Both the position numbers and the translations under genes were made by a program. Under the pieces are notes generated by a model. That model searched no databases and was not told where the DNA came from. It saw only the letters and a program-made list of their open reading frames with translations. Of a stretch of DNA of 64,000 nt, positions 1 to 9,487 are shown one piece after another (position 1 is the first letter of the stretch; every line of letters begins with the position of its first letter). This DNA comes from Bosea beijingensis (lineage in GTDB: Bacteria > Pseudomonadota > Alphaproteobacteria > Rhizobiales > Beijerinckiaceae), in assembly GCF_030758975.1 (NCBI RefSeq), contig NZ_CP132359.1:124001-188000 (forward strand), in the 5' to 3' direction.

Positions 1-115
1 CCCAGGCCGCGACCGCGGCGCCGCCTGCCCTGAGCGCGCGCGCCGTCGCGAGCCCGGAGCCGCCGAGGCCGAACAGGGCGACCTTGCGCCCGGCGAAAAC
101 GGTGACGGGCGTCAT
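1..115 (-). CDS. murD: UDP-N-acetylmuramoylalanine--D-glutamate ligase, N-terminal part
   Basis: This is the first 38 codons of a gene that runs off the left edge. MurD adds D-glutamate to UDP-MurNAc-L-alanine in the cytoplasm. The visible protein begins [20 protein letters not shown], which carries the glycine-rich GLGGSG turn found at the start of MurD. It lies directly after mraY on the same strand, where murD normally sits in a dcw cluster. Identification rests on the short N-terminus and on gene order. Confidence 0.85.
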   Translation of the reverse strand, partial: MTPVTVFAGRKVALFGLGGSGLATARALRAGGAAVAAW

Positions 116-196
116 CGCGTCATGATGCCGAACCGCAGGTCCGCGGTAGCGAATAGTGGGAACCGGTTTTCGGGGGACATCATGCCCTCACTCAAA

Positions 197-1279
197 TCAG
201 CGCAGCTTCAGCGTGGCGAGGCCGACCAGCGCCAGCACGACCGAGATGATCCAGAAGCGGATCACGACCTGCGGCTCGGTCCAGCCCAGCTTCTCGAAAT
301 GGTGGTGGATCGGCGCCATCAGGAAGACGCGCTTGCCGGTGCGCTTGAACACGAAGACCTGGATGATGACCGAGAGCGCCTCGACCACGAAGAGGCCGCC
401 GACGATGGCGAGCACGATCTCGTGCTTGGTCGCGACCGCGATGGTGCCGAGCAGGCCGCCGAGGCCCAGCGACCCGGTATCGCCCATGAAGATCTGGGCC
501 GGCGGCGCGTTGAACCAGAGGAAGCCGAGGCCGGCGCCGATCACCGCGCCGCAGATCACCGCAAGCTCGCCCGCGCCGGGGATGTGGTGGATCTGCAGGT
601 AATTGGCGAAGATCGCATTGCCGACGAGATAGGAGATGAAGCCGAAGGTGCCGGCCGCGATCATCACCGGCACGATGGCGAGGCCGTCGAGACCGTCGGT
701 CAGGTTCACCGAATTGCCGGCGCCGACCACGACGAAGGCGGTAACCAGCGGGAACAGGATGCCGAGCGGAATGATCGCTTCCTTGAGGAAGGGCATCGCG
801 AAGCCCGAGCCGATCGCCGGCGGCTGCGTCTGCATGATGAAATAGCAGGCGATCAGCGCGACCACGACCTCGATCGAAATGCGCGCCTTGCCCGAGAAGC
901 CCTTGTGCGACTGCTTGGTGACCTTGAGATAATCGTCATAGAAGCCGATCGCTCCATAGGCCGCGGTGACGCCGAGCACGATCCAGACGTAAGGATTGCG
1001 CAGGTTGCCCCAGAGCAGCACCGCGACGAACAGCCCGGTCAGGATCATCAGCCCGCCCATGGTCGGCGTGCCGCGCTTGGCGAGATGCGATTCCGGCCCG
1101 TCGGTGCGGATCGGCTGGCCCTTGCCCTGCTTGATCCGGAGCCAGGAAATCGCCGAGGGACCGAAGAAGAAGACGAAAAGCAGCGCCGTCGCCGTCGCTC
1201 CGCCTGCGCGGAAGGTGATGTAGCGGAAGACGTTTAGCACCGGGAAGGTGCCGGCGAAGTCGGCGAGCCAAACGAGCAT
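197..1279 (-). CDS. mraY: Phospho-N-acetylmuramoyl-pentapeptide transferase
   Basis: MraY transfers phospho-MurNAc-pentapeptide from UDP to undecaprenyl phosphate at the inner membrane, making lipid I. The 360-residue protein is full length and almost wholly hydrophobic, with about ten membrane segments. Family motifs are visible: PTMGG (residues ~72-76), the DDYLK active-site stretch (~115), [10 protein letters not shown] (~195) and the HHHFEK loop near residue 325. It starts 18 nt after the stop of murF and is followed by murD, so it belongs to the dcw operon. The ATG at 1279 is the only sensible start. Confidence 0.97.
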   Translation of the reverse strand: MLVWLADFAGTFPVLNVFRYITFRAGGATATALLFVFFFGPSAISWLRIKQGKGQPIRTDGPESHLAKRGTPTMGGLMILTGLFVAVLLWGNLRNPYVWIVLGVTAAYGAIGFYDDYLKVTKQSHKGFSGKARISIEVVVALIACYFIMQTQPPAIGSGFAMPFLKEAIIPLGILFPLVTAFVVVGAGNSVNLTDGLDGLAIVPVMIAAGTFGFISYLVGNAIFANYLQIHHIPGAGELAVICGAVIGAGLGFLWFNAPPAQIFMGDTGSLGLGGLLGTIAVATKHEIVLAIVGGLFVVEALSVIIQVFVFKRTGKRVFLMAPIHHHFEKLGWTEPQVVIRFWIISVVLALVGLATLKLR

Positions 1280-1297
1280 TCTGCAGGGTTCTCTTGT

Positions 1298-2725
1298 CTA
1301 TTGGTCTTCGGCAGGCACGGCAGGAAAGCGCGCGAGGATCGCCTTGACGATCGGACCCATGCGCGTGCCCAGCGATCCCTTGACCGTGACGGTGTCGCCG
1401 CCGCGGATCGCATCGAGCACGAGCGGCTCCAGCTCGCTCGCGGTTGCGGCATAAGCCCCCCGCATGGCGGAAGGCAAGCTCTCATGCAGCCCCTTCATCA
1501 GCGGGCCGCAGGTGAAGACCTTGTCGATTCCGTTGGAAACCAGCGGCTCGGCGAGCCCCCGATGCAGATCGGGACCGGTCGGCCCGAGCTCCAGCATGTC
1601 GCCGAGCACGGCGATGCGCCTTCCGCGCCCCTCGACCGGCAGGCGGCCGAGATTCTCGATCGCGGCCCGCATCGAGGCGGGGTTGCCGTTATAGCTTTCG
1701 TCGAGCAGCGTGATCCTGCCGCCGGGCGCCTGCAGAACCTGGCGGGCACCACGCCCGGCCGGCGGCGTGAGATCACCCAGCGCCAGCGCCGCCAGCGCGA
1801 GATCGGCGCCGAGCGCATGGACGGCGGCGAGCACGGCGAGCGAATTCAGCACGATATGCTTGCCGGGGCTGCCGAGCCGATAGGTCACGGGCTCGCCGAA
1901 GACGCGGGCCTCGACCGTCGACAGGTCGGGCTTCAGCGCGCAGGAGATCAGCTTGACGTCGGCATCGGGGCTTTCGCCGAAGGTGACGATCCGCCCGGCA
2001 GGCCCCGACTTGGCGATGTCGCGCAGCAGTTCGGATTGCGGGATGTCGGCGTTGACGATCGCCGTGCCGCCTTTTTCGAGTTCCCAGTAAACGCCTGCCT
2101 TTTCCTCGGCGATCCCTTCGAGCGAGGCGAAAGCCGCGAGATGCACGGGTTGGATCGTGGTCACGATGGCGACCTGCGGGCGCACCATCCGCGCCAGCGG
2201 CACGATCTCGCCGGGGCTGTTCATGCCGATCTCGTAGACGCCATAGGCGACATCGGCCGGCGTGCGACAGAGCGTGAGGGGCACGCCCCAGTGGTTGTTG
2301 TAGGAGGCGACCGGCGCATGGGTCTTGCCCTGGCGCGAGAGCACGAGGCGCAAGGCCTCTTTCGTGCCGGTCTTGCCGACCGAGCCGGTAACCGCAATGA
2401 CACCGGCCTTGAGCTCGGCGCGGCGCGCGGTGCCGGCATGCTCCATAGCCTTCAGCACGTCCGGCACGATGGCGAGTGCGCCGGCGCCTTCAAACTGCGA
2501 TGCATGCGCCTCGTCGACCACGGCGAGCGCCGCGCCCTTGTCGAGCGCAGCCTTGACGAAATCATGCCCGTTGCGGGTCTCGCCGGTGATCGCGAAGAAG
2601 ACGTCGCCCGGCTCCAGCGTGCGGGTATCGATGGAAGCGCCCGTCACGACCGGCGGCACGGCGCCTTCGGCTCGCGCGCGCAGCGCCGCGATCAGCTTGT
2701 CTCCGGTCCAGAGCGGGGCGCCCAT
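1298..2725 (-). CDS. murF: UDP-MurNAc-tripeptide--D-alanyl-D-alanine ligase
   Basis: MurF adds the D-Ala-D-Ala dipeptide to the UDP-MurNAc tripeptide, the last cytoplasmic step of precursor synthesis. The 475-residue protein has the Mur ligase P-loop TGSVGKTGTKE at about residues 113-123, followed by YNNHWGVPL and the ENLGR/LGDMLELG stretch of the C-terminal domain. Its ATG shares one base with the murE stop (2725), so the two are translationally coupled. Length is normal for the family. Confidence 0.97.
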   Translation of the reverse strand: MGAPLWTGDKLIAALRARAEGAVPPVVTGASIDTRTLEPGDVFFAITGETRNGHDFVKAALDKGAALAVVDEAHASQFEGAGALAIVPDVLKAMEHAGTARRAELKAGVIAVTGSVGKTGTKEALRLVLSRQGKTHAPVASYNNHWGVPLTLCRTPADVAYGVYEIGMNSPGEIVPLARMVRPQVAIVTTIQPVHLAAFASLEGIAEEKAGVYWELEKGGTAIVNADIPQSELLRDIAKSGPAGRIVTFGESPDADVKLISCALKPDLSTVEARVFGEPVTYRLGSPGKHIVLNSLAVLAAVHALGADLALAALALGDLTPPAGRGARQVLQAPGGRITLLDESYNGNPASMRAAIENLGRLPVEGRGRRIAVLGDMLELGPTGPDLHRGLAEPLVSNGIDKVFTCGPLMKGLHESLPSAMRGAYAATASELEPLVLDAIRGGDTVTVKGSLGTRMGPIVKAILARFPAVPAEDQ

Positions 2726-4182
2726 TACTTCACCTCCGATAGCGCTTTTCGGACCACGTCATGATCCGAGAAGGGCAGCGTCCGGTCGCCTATGATCTGG
2801 CCGGATTCATGGCCTTTTCCGGCCACGACGAGCAGATCCCCAGGCTTCAGCATCTTGACGGCAGCGTTGATCGCTTCCTCTCGGTCGCCGATTTCCTGGA
2901 GCTTCGGTGAAGCGGCCATGATCTCGGCCCGGATCGTCGCCGGGTCCTCGCTGCGCGGATTGTCGTCGGTGACGATGGCGATATCGGCCTTCTCGGCCGC
3001 GATCGCGCCCATCAGCGGGCGCTTCCCCTTGTCGCGGTCGCCGCCGCAGCCGAAGACGCAGATCAGCCGCCCGGTCGCGTAGGGCCGCAGCGTTGTCAGC
3101 ACGGCAGCGAGCGCATCGGGCTTGTGAGCGTAGTCGACGACGACGGGCCCGCCATTGGCCTCGCCGACGCGCTCTAACCGCCCAGCGACACCCGTGAGCC
3201 CCGAGATAGCCTTGAGCGACGCGGCCTTGTCCTCGCCGGTGGCGATGGCGAGTCCGGCGGCGACCAGCGCATTGCCGGCCATGAAGTCGCCGACCAGCGG
3301 CAAGCCGACGACAAGCTCGCGCCCGTCGAAGCTGACCGTCAGCCGCTGCGAGAAGCCATCGCGCTCGTTCGCGAGCAGCGTCAGTGTCTCGCCCTTGCGG
3401 CCGATGCCGATGATCGGATGCCCGGTCCTGGAAGCAGCCTCAGCCGCCTCCTCCGCATAGGGCTCGTCGCGGTTGATCACGACCGGCGCGCCATCAGGCA
3501 GCAACTCCCAGAGCCGCAGCTTCGCGGCAAGGTATTCCTCGACGCCTGGATGATAGTCGAGATGGTCGCGCCCGAGGTTGAGGAAGGCCCCTGCGCTCAA
3601 GCGGACACCGTCGAGGCGGCGCTGGTCGAGCCCGTGCGAGGATGCTTCCATCGCGAGATGCGTAATGCCCTCGCCCGCGAGCTTGTCGAACGAGGCGTGG
3701 AGCGAGAGCGGGTCCGGCGTCGTCAGCGAGCCGTAATCGGCACCTTTGCTGGTCACCACGCCGATCGTGCCGACGCTGGCCGATTCATGGCCGAGCGCCT
3801 GGAAGATCTGCCTGGTGAAATCCGCGACCGAGGATTTGCCGCTGGTGCCGGTCACCGCGACGATGGTCCTGGGCTGGCGCGGATGGATTTTCGCCGCCGC
3901 AAGCGCGAGCGCAAGGCGGGGATCCTCGACCTGCGCGAAGGCGACGCCGGCCGGCAGGTCCGCCGGGCGCGGTCCTCCCGAGACGATCGCGACCGCGCCA
4001 TGCCCGACCGCATCCATGATGAAGCGCGCACCATCGGCCTTGGCGCCGGCGAGCGCGACGAAGACGTCGTCTCCCGTCACCTTGCGACTGTCGAAGGCGA
4101 TGCCATGCACCTGCTGGCTGGCGGCCTCAGCCTCGAAAATCTCGGGAAAGAGGTCTCCGAGGCTGTATCCGGTCATCGTCAT
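2725..4182 (-). CDS. murE: UDP-MurNAc-L-Ala-D-Glu--meso-diaminopimelate ligase
   Basis: MurE adds the third amino acid of the peptidoglycan stem peptide. The protein (485 residues from this start) has the ATP loop TGTSGKSS near residue 113 and, near residue 408, the DDNPRSEDP motif; DNPR is the known signature for meso-diaminopimelate specificity, so the wall is of the ordinary Gram-negative type. The start is uncertain: a GTG at 4188 and ATGs at 4182 and 4176 lie in one frame, with no clear ribosome site. The gene begins about 20 nt after ftsI and overlaps murF by one base. Confidence 0.96.
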   Translation of the reverse strand: MTMTGYSLGDLFPEIFEAEAASQQVHGIAFDSRKVTGDDVFVALAGAKADGARFIMDAVGHGAVAIVSGGPRPADLPAGVAFAQVEDPRLALALAAAKIHPRQPRTIVAVTGTSGKSSVADFTRQIFQALGHESASVGTIGVVTSKGADYGSLTTPDPLSLHASFDKLAGEGITHLAMEASSHGLDQRRLDGVRLSAGAFLNLGRDHLDYHPGVEEYLAAKLRLWELLPDGAPVVINRDEPYAEEAAEAASRTGHPIIGIGRKGETLTLLANERDGFSQRLTVSFDGRELVVGLPLVGDFMAGNALVAAGLAIATGEDKAASLKAISGLTGVAGRLERVGEANGGPVVVDYAHKPDALAAVLTTLRPYATGRLICVFGCGGDRDKGKRPLMGAIAAEKADIAIVTDDNPRSEDPATIRAEIMAASPKLQEIGDREEAINAAVKMLKPGDLLVVAGKGHESGQIIGDRTLPFSDHDVVRKALSEVK

Positions 4183-4203
4183 GGTCACCGTTATCGGTCG
4201 AGT

Positions 4204-5982
4204 TCAGCGCGAGCCCCAGGCGCCAAGTCGCGCCATCAGCGGGAACGGCAACGGCGGCGGGTCGAAGCGCGGGTTGAGTCCCAGGATCGGCGCGGCGCGC
4301 TCGATCACCTTGCCCGTGGTGACGCCGGCATTCCAGGCCGCAGTCGAATAGCCGCCGCTCTCGGCATAGCCCTTGGGCTCGTCATAGATCGCGAGGAACA
4401 GGTATTTCGGCTTGTCTGCGGGAGCGATCGCCATGAAGGTCGTGAAATTGCGGTTCTTGGCATAGCGGCCGTTGATGACCTTCTCGGCCGTACCGGTTTT
4501 CCCGCCGACGAAATAGCCTTCGATATTGGCTTTGCGGGCTGAGCCCCGCTCGCCGTTGACGCGCATGATGAAGCGCATCGCTTCGGAGGTTTCCGGCTTG
4601 ATTACCTGGGTTGAGACGGTACGGGCCTCCTCCTGCGAACGCTTGAGGAAGGTCGGCTTCATCAGATGGCCGCCATTGACCAGCGCCGAGACCGCGGCCA
4701 GTGCCTGGAGCGGAGCGACGGCAAGGCCGTGACCGAAGGCAATGGTCGCGGTGTTGAGCTCGCCCCAGCGCTGCGGCACGATCGGCGCCGCGCTTTCCGG
4801 CAGCTCCGTCGTCATCCGGTCGAGCTGCATCATCTTTTTGAGGAAAGCCTTGTGGCCGTCGACGCCGACCGACAGAGCCATCTTGACGGTACCCATGTTG
4901 GATGAGTGTACGAAGACCTCGGGCACCGTCAGCGTGCGGCCTGTGCCTTTGTATTCGCGGATGACCTGCGAGCCGAACCGCATCATGCCGCCAGCGGTCG
5001 AATAGCTCGAATTGATATTGGCCTTGCCGGAATCCAGCGCCATCGCGACGGTCAGCGCCTTGAAGGTCGAGCCCATCTCATAGACGCCGACATTCATCCG
5101 GTTGATCCGGTCCTTCTCCAGCGCGTCGACCGGATTGCCGGGATCGAAATCGGGCAGCGAGACCAGCGCGATCACCTCGCCGGTATTCACGTCCATGATC
5201 GCGCCGGCAGCGGCGATCGCCTTGAAGCGCTCCAGCCCCTTGGACAGTTCGTCGCGCAGCAGATGCTGGACGCGCAGATCGATCGAGAGCTGGACCGGCT
5301 TCAGGTCGGACGCCTCGGTCGCGAGCCCCGCGCCGTTCAGGTCCTGCAGACCCTGCGAGTCGATATATTTCTCGATGCCGGCGATGCCGACATTGTCGAC
5401 ATTGGCGAAGCCGAGCACATGCGCCGCCGCCGTCCCGTTCGGATAGACGCGCTTGTTCTCGGGTACGAAGCCGATGCCGGGAATGCCGAGCCGATGCACT
5501 TCAGCCTGCTGGCGCGGGGTGATCTCGCGCTTCACCCAGACGAAACCCTTCTTGGTGCCGAGCTTGTCGCGCAGCTCCTTGGCGTCGAGATCCGGCAGCA
5601 CGGCTGTCAGCAGCTCGGTCGCCTCATCCTTGTCGAGGATGCGGCGCGGCTCGGCGAAGACCGACACTGTGCGGATATCGGTCGCCATGATCTCGCCGTT
5701 GCGGTCGACGATGTCGGGCCGCGCGGAGGAGATGGCGTTGGAGGTCGCGCGGCGCAGGCCCACCTGCTCGTTCGGGGCGACCCCGAGATAGACCAGCCGG
5801 CCGGCGATCGCGAGGAACAGCGCCGAGAAGCAGAGAATAACGAGGCCGACGCGCGGCTCGCTCTTCTCGCCGCTCATGCGGAAGACGTCGCGCAGCCAGG
5901 CGAAGCGCCCGCGCCTGACCACGACCTCCTCCGTTCCCGCCTGCACTTCCACCGGTGCCTCCTGATCGATCGCGCGGCTCAT
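4204..5982 (-). CDS. ftsI: Septal peptidoglycan transpeptidase FtsI (PBP3)
   Basis: FtsI cross-links peptidoglycan at the division septum. The 592-residue protein has a cytoplasmic N-terminus, one membrane anchor (about residues 44-66), a PBP dimerisation region and a C-terminal transpeptidase domain. All three catalytic boxes are present: STFK (S305 is the acylated serine), SSN (360-362) and KTG (495-497). The frame is open much further upstream, but the ATG at 5982 overlaps the ftsL stop as ATGA, which fixes the start. Confidence 0.96.
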   Translation of the reverse strand: MSRAIDQEAPVEVQAGTEEVVVRRGRFAWLRDVFRMSGEKSEPRVGLVILCFSALFLAIAGRLVYLGVAPNEQVGLRRATSNAISSARPDIVDRNGEIMATDIRTVSVFAEPRRILDKDEATELLTAVLPDLDAKELRDKLGTKKGFVWVKREITPRQQAEVHRLGIPGIGFVPENKRVYPNGTAAAHVLGFANVDNVGIAGIEKYIDSQGLQDLNGAGLATEASDLKPVQLSIDLRVQHLLRDELSKGLERFKAIAAAGAIMDVNTGEVIALVSLPDFDPGNPVDALEKDRINRMNVGVYEMGSTFKALTVAMALDSGKANINSSYSTAGGMMRFGSQVIREYKGTGRTLTVPEVFVHSSNMGTVKMALSVGVDGHKAFLKKMMQLDRMTTELPESAAPIVPQRWGELNTATIAFGHGLAVAPLQALAAVSALVNGGHLMKPTFLKRSQEEARTVSTQVIKPETSEAMRFIMRVNGERGSARKANIEGYFVGGKTGTAEKVINGRYAKNRNFTTFMAIAPADKPKYLFLAIYDEPKGYAESGGYSTAAWNAGVTTGKVIERAAPILGLNPRFDPPPLPFPLMARLGAWGSR

Positions 5983-6365
5983 GGCATGGCTCCCGGCGTG
6001 GTCGTACCCGCCTTGGTGTTCCGCGGCGTCTCGGTCGGCAGTCCGAGCCCGAGATCCTCGAGCTTGCGGCCGATCGCATCGACCTTCGGGCCGCGGTTCG
6101 GGATATCGGACGGCTTGACCACCTGCGTCACCACGAAGGGCTGCAGGTCGAGATGGCGCTCGGCCAGCATCTGGACGCGGTCGGGGCGATTGAGGAACTG
6201 CCACTCGGCCTTGAGAACCTGGATCGCGTCCCGCTCGCGCTGGGTCTTGGACTTGAGCTTCTGGAGATGCTCGGTCGCCAGCGTCGTCTCGTATTTGATC
6301 GAATAGGCATAGACCGCCGAGGAGACCAGCGCGCCGATGGCAATGACATGCAGGAGCTTGATCAC
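5979..6365 (-). CDS. ftsL: Cell division protein FtsL-like
   Basis: A 128-residue bitopic protein with one N-terminal membrane segment (about residues 4-22) followed by a charged heptad-like stretch (residues ~25-60), the usual build of FtsL, which links FtsQ/FtsB to the septal synthase. FtsL is poorly conserved in sequence. The assignment rests on topology, size and its place between rsmH and ftsI. It starts 2 nt after the rsmH stop and overlaps ftsI by 4 nt. The Pro/Thr-rich tail (last ~30 residues) is unremarkable. Confidence 0.85.
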   Translation of the reverse strand: MIKLLHVIAIGALVSSAVYAYSIKYETTLATEHLQKLKSKTQRERDAIQVLKAEWQFLNRPDRVQMLAERHLDLQPFVVTQVVKPSDIPNRGPKVDAIGRKLEDLGLGLPTETPRNTKAGTTTPGAMP

Positions 6366-6367
6366 GC

Positions 6368-7408
6368 TCAGGATCTCCGGCGCGGCTGCGGGTCAGGGAC
6401 TGTCGAAAGCGCGACGAGCCCGGCATCGGCATGGCGTGCCGGCGCCTCGTTGCGTTCGGCGGCGCGCAGCTTGGCCGAGCGCGCCCGTGGGTTGGCCCGC
6501 ATCTCGGCCTCGGTCGGCGCCATCGCACCCTTCTCGACCAGTCTGAAGGTCGGCTGCGCAGCAGCAACCGCCGGCGCATGGCGCGAGCCCGCCGGCACGC
6601 GACCCGAGCGCTCGGCAAAGAACTGCTTGACGATGCGGTCTTCCAGCGAATGGAACGTCACGACGACCAGCCGCCCGCCCGGCTTCAGCACGGCTTCGGC
6701 CGCATGCAGCGCCCTGACGAGCTCGCCCAATTCGTCATTGACCGCGATGCGCAGCGCCTGGAAGACGCGCGTCGCCGGGTGCGCCCCGCCCGGCTCTCCG
6801 CGCACGATGCCGGCGACGAGATCGGCCAGTTGCTTGGTCGTCGTGATCGGCGCCTTGCGCCTAGCCTCGATCACGGCGCGAGCGACGGCGCGCGAGCGGC
6901 GCTCCTCGCCGTAATGGTAGAAGACATTGGCGAGCAGCCCTTCCTCGGCCTCGTTGACGAGGTCGGCGGCGCTCTGTCCGGCGCTGCTCATCCGCATGTC
7001 GAGCGGCCCGTCGAAGCGGAACGAGAAGCCCCGCTCGGCCTGGTCGATCTGCATCGAGGAAACGCCGATATCGAGCACGACACCGTCGAGCGGTGTCATC
7101 CTGAAGCGCTCGGCCTCTTCGGCAAGCTCCCCGAAATTGGCTTGCGACAGCGTCAATCGTCCAGCCATCGCAGCGACGAGATCGGCCCCGCCGGCGATCG
7201 CCGAGGGGTCGCGATCAAGCCCGAGCAGGGTGACGTCCGGTGCGGCATCGAGGATCGCGCGCGAATAGCCCCCTGCCCCGAAGGTGCCGTCGAGATAGCG
7301 CCCCCCGGCCTGCGGCCCAAGCGCGGCCAGCACCTCGGCGAGCAACACGGGCACATGACGAACCGGTCCGCCAATGGCTCCGCCGGAACGGTCGCCATGG
7401 TCCGTCAT
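6368..7408 (-). CDS. rsmH: 16S rRNA (cytosine-N4)-methyltransferase RsmH
   Basis: RsmH (MraW) methylates C1402 of 16S rRNA with SAM. The 346-residue protein begins with the family hallmark [14 protein letters not shown], followed by [12 protein letters not shown] (SAM-binding loop, residues ~41-52), [14 protein letters not shown] and [13 protein letters not shown]. The frame is open about 640 nt further upstream, but the ATG at 7408 overlaps the mraZ stop as ATGA and places the conserved N-terminus correctly. It is the second gene of the dcw operon. Confidence 0.97.
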   Translation of the reverse strand: MTDHGDRSGGAIGGPVRHVPVLLAEVLAALGPQAGGRYLDGTFGAGGYSRAILDAAPDVTLLGLDRDPSAIAGGADLVAAMAGRLTLSQANFGELAEEAERFRMTPLDGVVLDIGVSSMQIDQAERGFSFRFDGPLDMRMSSAGQSAADLVNEAEEGLLANVFYHYGEERRSRAVARAVIEARRKAPITTTKQLADLVAGIVRGEPGGAHPATRVFQALRIAVNDELGELVRALHAAEAVLKPGGRLVVVTFHSLEDRIVKQFFAERSGRVPAGSRHAPAVAAAQPTFRLVEKGAMAPTEAEMRANPRARSAKLRAAERNEAPARHADAGLVALSTVPDPQPRRRS

Positions 7409-7881
7409 GTGCCCGAGCCTCCCGTTGGAATGGTCAAGCTGCCGAGCGTGCGCTTCACGTCGCGCAGGCGCGTCCGGGCCGCATCGAGATGCGCACGGAA
7501 CCGCTCCGGCTCCCAGATCTGAAATTTGTGGCCATGACCGACGAAGGTCACGGCGTCGCCGATTCCGGCATGCGCCTTCAGCGCCTCGCTCAGCACCATC
7601 CGCCCCTCCGTGTCGATCTTCAGCACCTCCGACGTGCCGTTCAGCGCCGTCGAGAGCAGCTCCCACTCGTCCGAGAACGGCGAGAAGCGCGCGAGAATAT
7701 CGTCGATCGTAGAGCGCAGCGCGTTGCCGCCGGCATCCAATGCCGGCAGGTCGAGGCCCTGATGAACGTAGAGGCCCTCGTAGCCGTCCTTCGCCAGAAC
7801 AGCCCGGAAACTCGATGGAATGGAGACGCGCCCCTTGGCGTCGAGCCGGTTCGTGAAATTCGAGACGAAGCGGTCCGTCAA
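7405..7881 (-). CDS. mraZ: Transcriptional regulator MraZ
   Basis: MraZ is an AbrB-fold DNA-binding protein that controls its own dcw operon. The 158-residue protein has two MraZ repeats: N-terminal [15 protein letters not shown] (residues ~12-26) and the second containing [18 protein letters not shown] (residues ~90-107). It is the first gene of the operon and overlaps rsmH by 4 nt. A 10-bp-periodic TGGG array lies about 150 nt upstream and is probably its binding site. Confidence 0.95.
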   Translation of the reverse strand: MTDRFVSNFTNRLDAKGRVSIPSSFRAVLAKDGYEGLYVHQGLDLPALDAGGNALRSTIDDILARFSPFSDEWELLSTALNGTSEVLKIDTEGRMVLSEALKAHAGIGDAVTFVGHGHKFQIWEPERFRAHLDAARTRLRDVKRTLGSLTIPTGGSGT

Positions 7882-8029
7882 CGCCGCCTCCCGGCCTGCT
7901 CTTCAAGGCGCCACCGCTGAGATGGGCGAGCGGCGAAAGGTCTCCCCGTCGAAGCGGGCAAAGCACGCCTGCAAGCCAAATTCCGCGCGGCACACGGAGC
8001 CTGACCCTTGGATTGCCTGCCGGCTTCGA

Positions 8030-8074
8030 CGGGATGACTTGGGATAGCATGGGCCTTTATGGGCGTCAATGGAA
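8030..8074 (-). promoter_or_regulatory. Probable MraZ operator: TGGG repeats every 10 bp
   Basis: On the plus strand, pentamers recur with an exact 10-bp period: CGGGA (8030), TGGGA (8040), TGGGC (8050), TGGGC (8060) and TGGAA (8070), each separated by 5 nt. MraZ of Escherichia coli is known to bind TGGGN repeats with 5-nt spacers, and mraZ starts about 150 nt downstream on the minus strand. The three central copies are perfect and the outer two are degenerate. The promoter itself is not clear. Confidence 0.7.
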
Positions 8075-8283
8075 TCACGGGCGCAGCGACGCGCCCGAAG
8101 GGTCTCTCCGGCATCACAGCTCGTTAAGGTTAAGTATCCGTAAGCACGCGCAATTCGGTGCCGCTCGGCCCTATAGCCAGGCGGAAAAGCGCATCAACGC
8201 TGCGAAAAAATTTTACGAAAGCGCGCGGTTATTTTCGGCGCGCGGCAAAGCGGCGCAGATACGCAGGCGATCGGAAGGCATCA

Positions 8284-8424
8284 CCCTTGTCATTCCGGAG
8301 CGCGCCGGAGGCGCGAACCCGGAACCCACGACTGGGCGAGACGATCCCCATGCCGCGCTGAAAGCCGCCCATCCGGTCGCGGGTTCCGGGCCCTTCGCTA
8401 CGCGAAGTCCCGGAATGACAAGGG
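8284..8424. repeat. Large palindromic intergenic repeat, GTCATTCCGG type
   Basis: Outer arms of 15 nt pair exactly: CCCTTGTCATTCCGG at 8284-8298 and its complement at 8410-8424. Inner GGAACCC/GGGTTCC arms pair as well, giving a long foldback. A short version with the same TGTCATTCCGGG arms is at 47781-47822. It resembles REP/BIME-type intergenic palindromes; no transposase is near. Confidence 0.7.
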
Positions 8425-8450
8425 TCGCGCCAACCGCGAATTGCGCCCGC

Positions 8451-8915
8451 TCAGTCCTCGCGCGCCGACGCAAGCAGCGCATCGCGGACACGGCCAAGCT
8501 GGTCGCGCAGGCGCCCGGCCTCCCCGGCTGCACCACCCAGCGCCTCGCCGACAGCGTCCTGCACGCATCGTCCCTGCTCGCGCAGCGCTTCGCCCTTCAC
8601 GGCGAGGTGGATGCGCACCTGCCGCTCGTCGCGGGCATCGCGCTCACGCCGGAGCAGGCCGGAGGCTTCGAGCCGCTTCAGCAGCGGCGTCAGCGTGCCG
8701 GAATCGAGCATCAGCCGCTCGCCCAGTTCCTTCACCGTGAGCCCATCCTGCTCCCATAGCACGAGCATCACGAGATATTGCGGATAAGTCAGCCCAAGCG
8801 CGGCCAGGATCGGGCGATAGGCCCGGTTGAAGGCATGGCCGACCTGATAGATCGCGAAGCAGAGCTGCTGCTCCAGACGCGGCATCCCGTCCCCGGCCTT
8901 GTCCTGCTTCGCCAT
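8451..8915 (-). CDS. ohrR: MarR-family organic hydroperoxide sensor OhrR
   Basis: OhrR is a MarR-family repressor inactivated when a reactive N-terminal cysteine is oxidised by organic peroxides. The 154-residue protein has this cysteine (C19, in QLCFAIY), then HAFNRAYRP and the helix stretch LGLTYPQYLVMLVLWE that is typical of OhrR, and a winged-helix domain to about residue 115. The ATG at 8915 is preceded by GAGGG at good spacing, so it is preferred over the GTG at 8933. It is divergent from ohr, its expected target. Confidence 0.93.
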   Translation of the reverse strand: MAKQDKAGDGMPRLEQQLCFAIYQVGHAFNRAYRPILAALGLTYPQYLVMLVLWEQDGLTVKELGERLMLDSGTLTPLLKRLEASGLLRRERDARDERQVRIHLAVKGEALREQGRCVQDAVGEALGGAAGEAGRLRDQLGRVRDALLASARED

Positions 8916-8995
8916 CGCACCCTCGCCGATCACCTTGCTTCACGGAAAGCCGAAAGCGGCCCAGCAATCAACCGCTCTCCGCTCTGCTCAAATTA

Positions 8996-9028
8996 ATTGT
9001 TGACAATCTAATCGCGCACAATCTATAT
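8996..9028 (+). promoter_or_regulatory. ohr promoter with overlapping OhrR operator
   Basis: A near-consensus sigma-70 promoter faces ohr: TTGACA at 9000-9005, a 17-nt spacer and CTATAT at 9023-9028. A perfect inverted repeat, ATTGT-TG-ACAAT (8996-9007), covers the -35 box. OhrR sites are AT-rich palindromes built on ACAATT/AATTGT, so this fits repression by blocking the -35 region. It may also regulate the divergent ohrR. Confidence 0.75.
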
Positions 9029-9064
9029 GACAAGCATCGCCTTACCAAGGAAGGGACCTCGATC

Positions 9065-9487
9065 ATGAAGACGCTCTACACCGCCCATGGTTCCGCCACC
9101 GGCGGCCGCGAAGGCCAGGCCGCGACCGACACCGGCAACGTCAAGCTCGTGCTGAACACGCCCAAGGAGCTCGGCGGCGGTGGCGGCGAAGGCACCAATC
9201 CCGAGCAGCTCTTCGCCATGGGCTATTCGGCCTGCTTCCTCGGCGCGCTCAAGTTCGTCGCCGGCAAGGAGAAGGTGAAGATTCCGGATGACGCAAAGGT
9301 CTCGGCCGAGATCGGCATCGGCGCCCGCGACGACGGCCAGGGCTTCGGCATCACCGCCAGGCTGACCGTCTCGGTGCCCGGCCTCGACAAGGCCGCGGTC
9401 GAGGACCTCGTCAGGAAGGCCCATGTGGTCTGCCCCTATTCGCACGCGACGAAGGGCAACATCCCGGTCGAAACGACGGTCGCCTGA
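9065..9487 (+). CDS. ohr: Organic hydroperoxide resistance peroxidase Ohr
   Basis: Ohr is a thiol peroxidase of the OsmC fold that reduces fatty acid and other organic hydroperoxides, using lipoylated partners in other species. The 140-residue protein is full length. Both catalytic cysteines are present: C57 in YSACFLGAL and C123 in VVCPYSHAT. The N-terminal GREGQAATDTGNVKL stretch is typical. A strong ribosome site (AAGGAAGGGA) precedes the ATG. Divergent ohrR and the operator complete a classic peroxide switch. Confidence 0.97.
   Translation: MKTLYTAHGSATGGREGQAATDTGNVKLVLNTPKELGGGGGEGTNPEQLFAMGYSACFLGALKFVAGKEKVKIPDDAKVSAEIGIGARDDGQGFGITARLTVSVPGLDKAAVEDLVRKAHVVCPYSHATKGNIPVETTVA

Larger units (their letters stand above)
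7882..8450. other. Intergenic region between mraZ and ohrR
   Basis: 569 nt without a credible gene. The first 240 nt should hold the mraZ leader and promoter on the minus strand, with the TGGG repeat array at 8030-8074. The part nearest ohrR is filled by a large GTCATTCCGG palindromic repeat (8284-8424). Short open frames here have no family features and run through the repeat. Confidence 0.6.
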
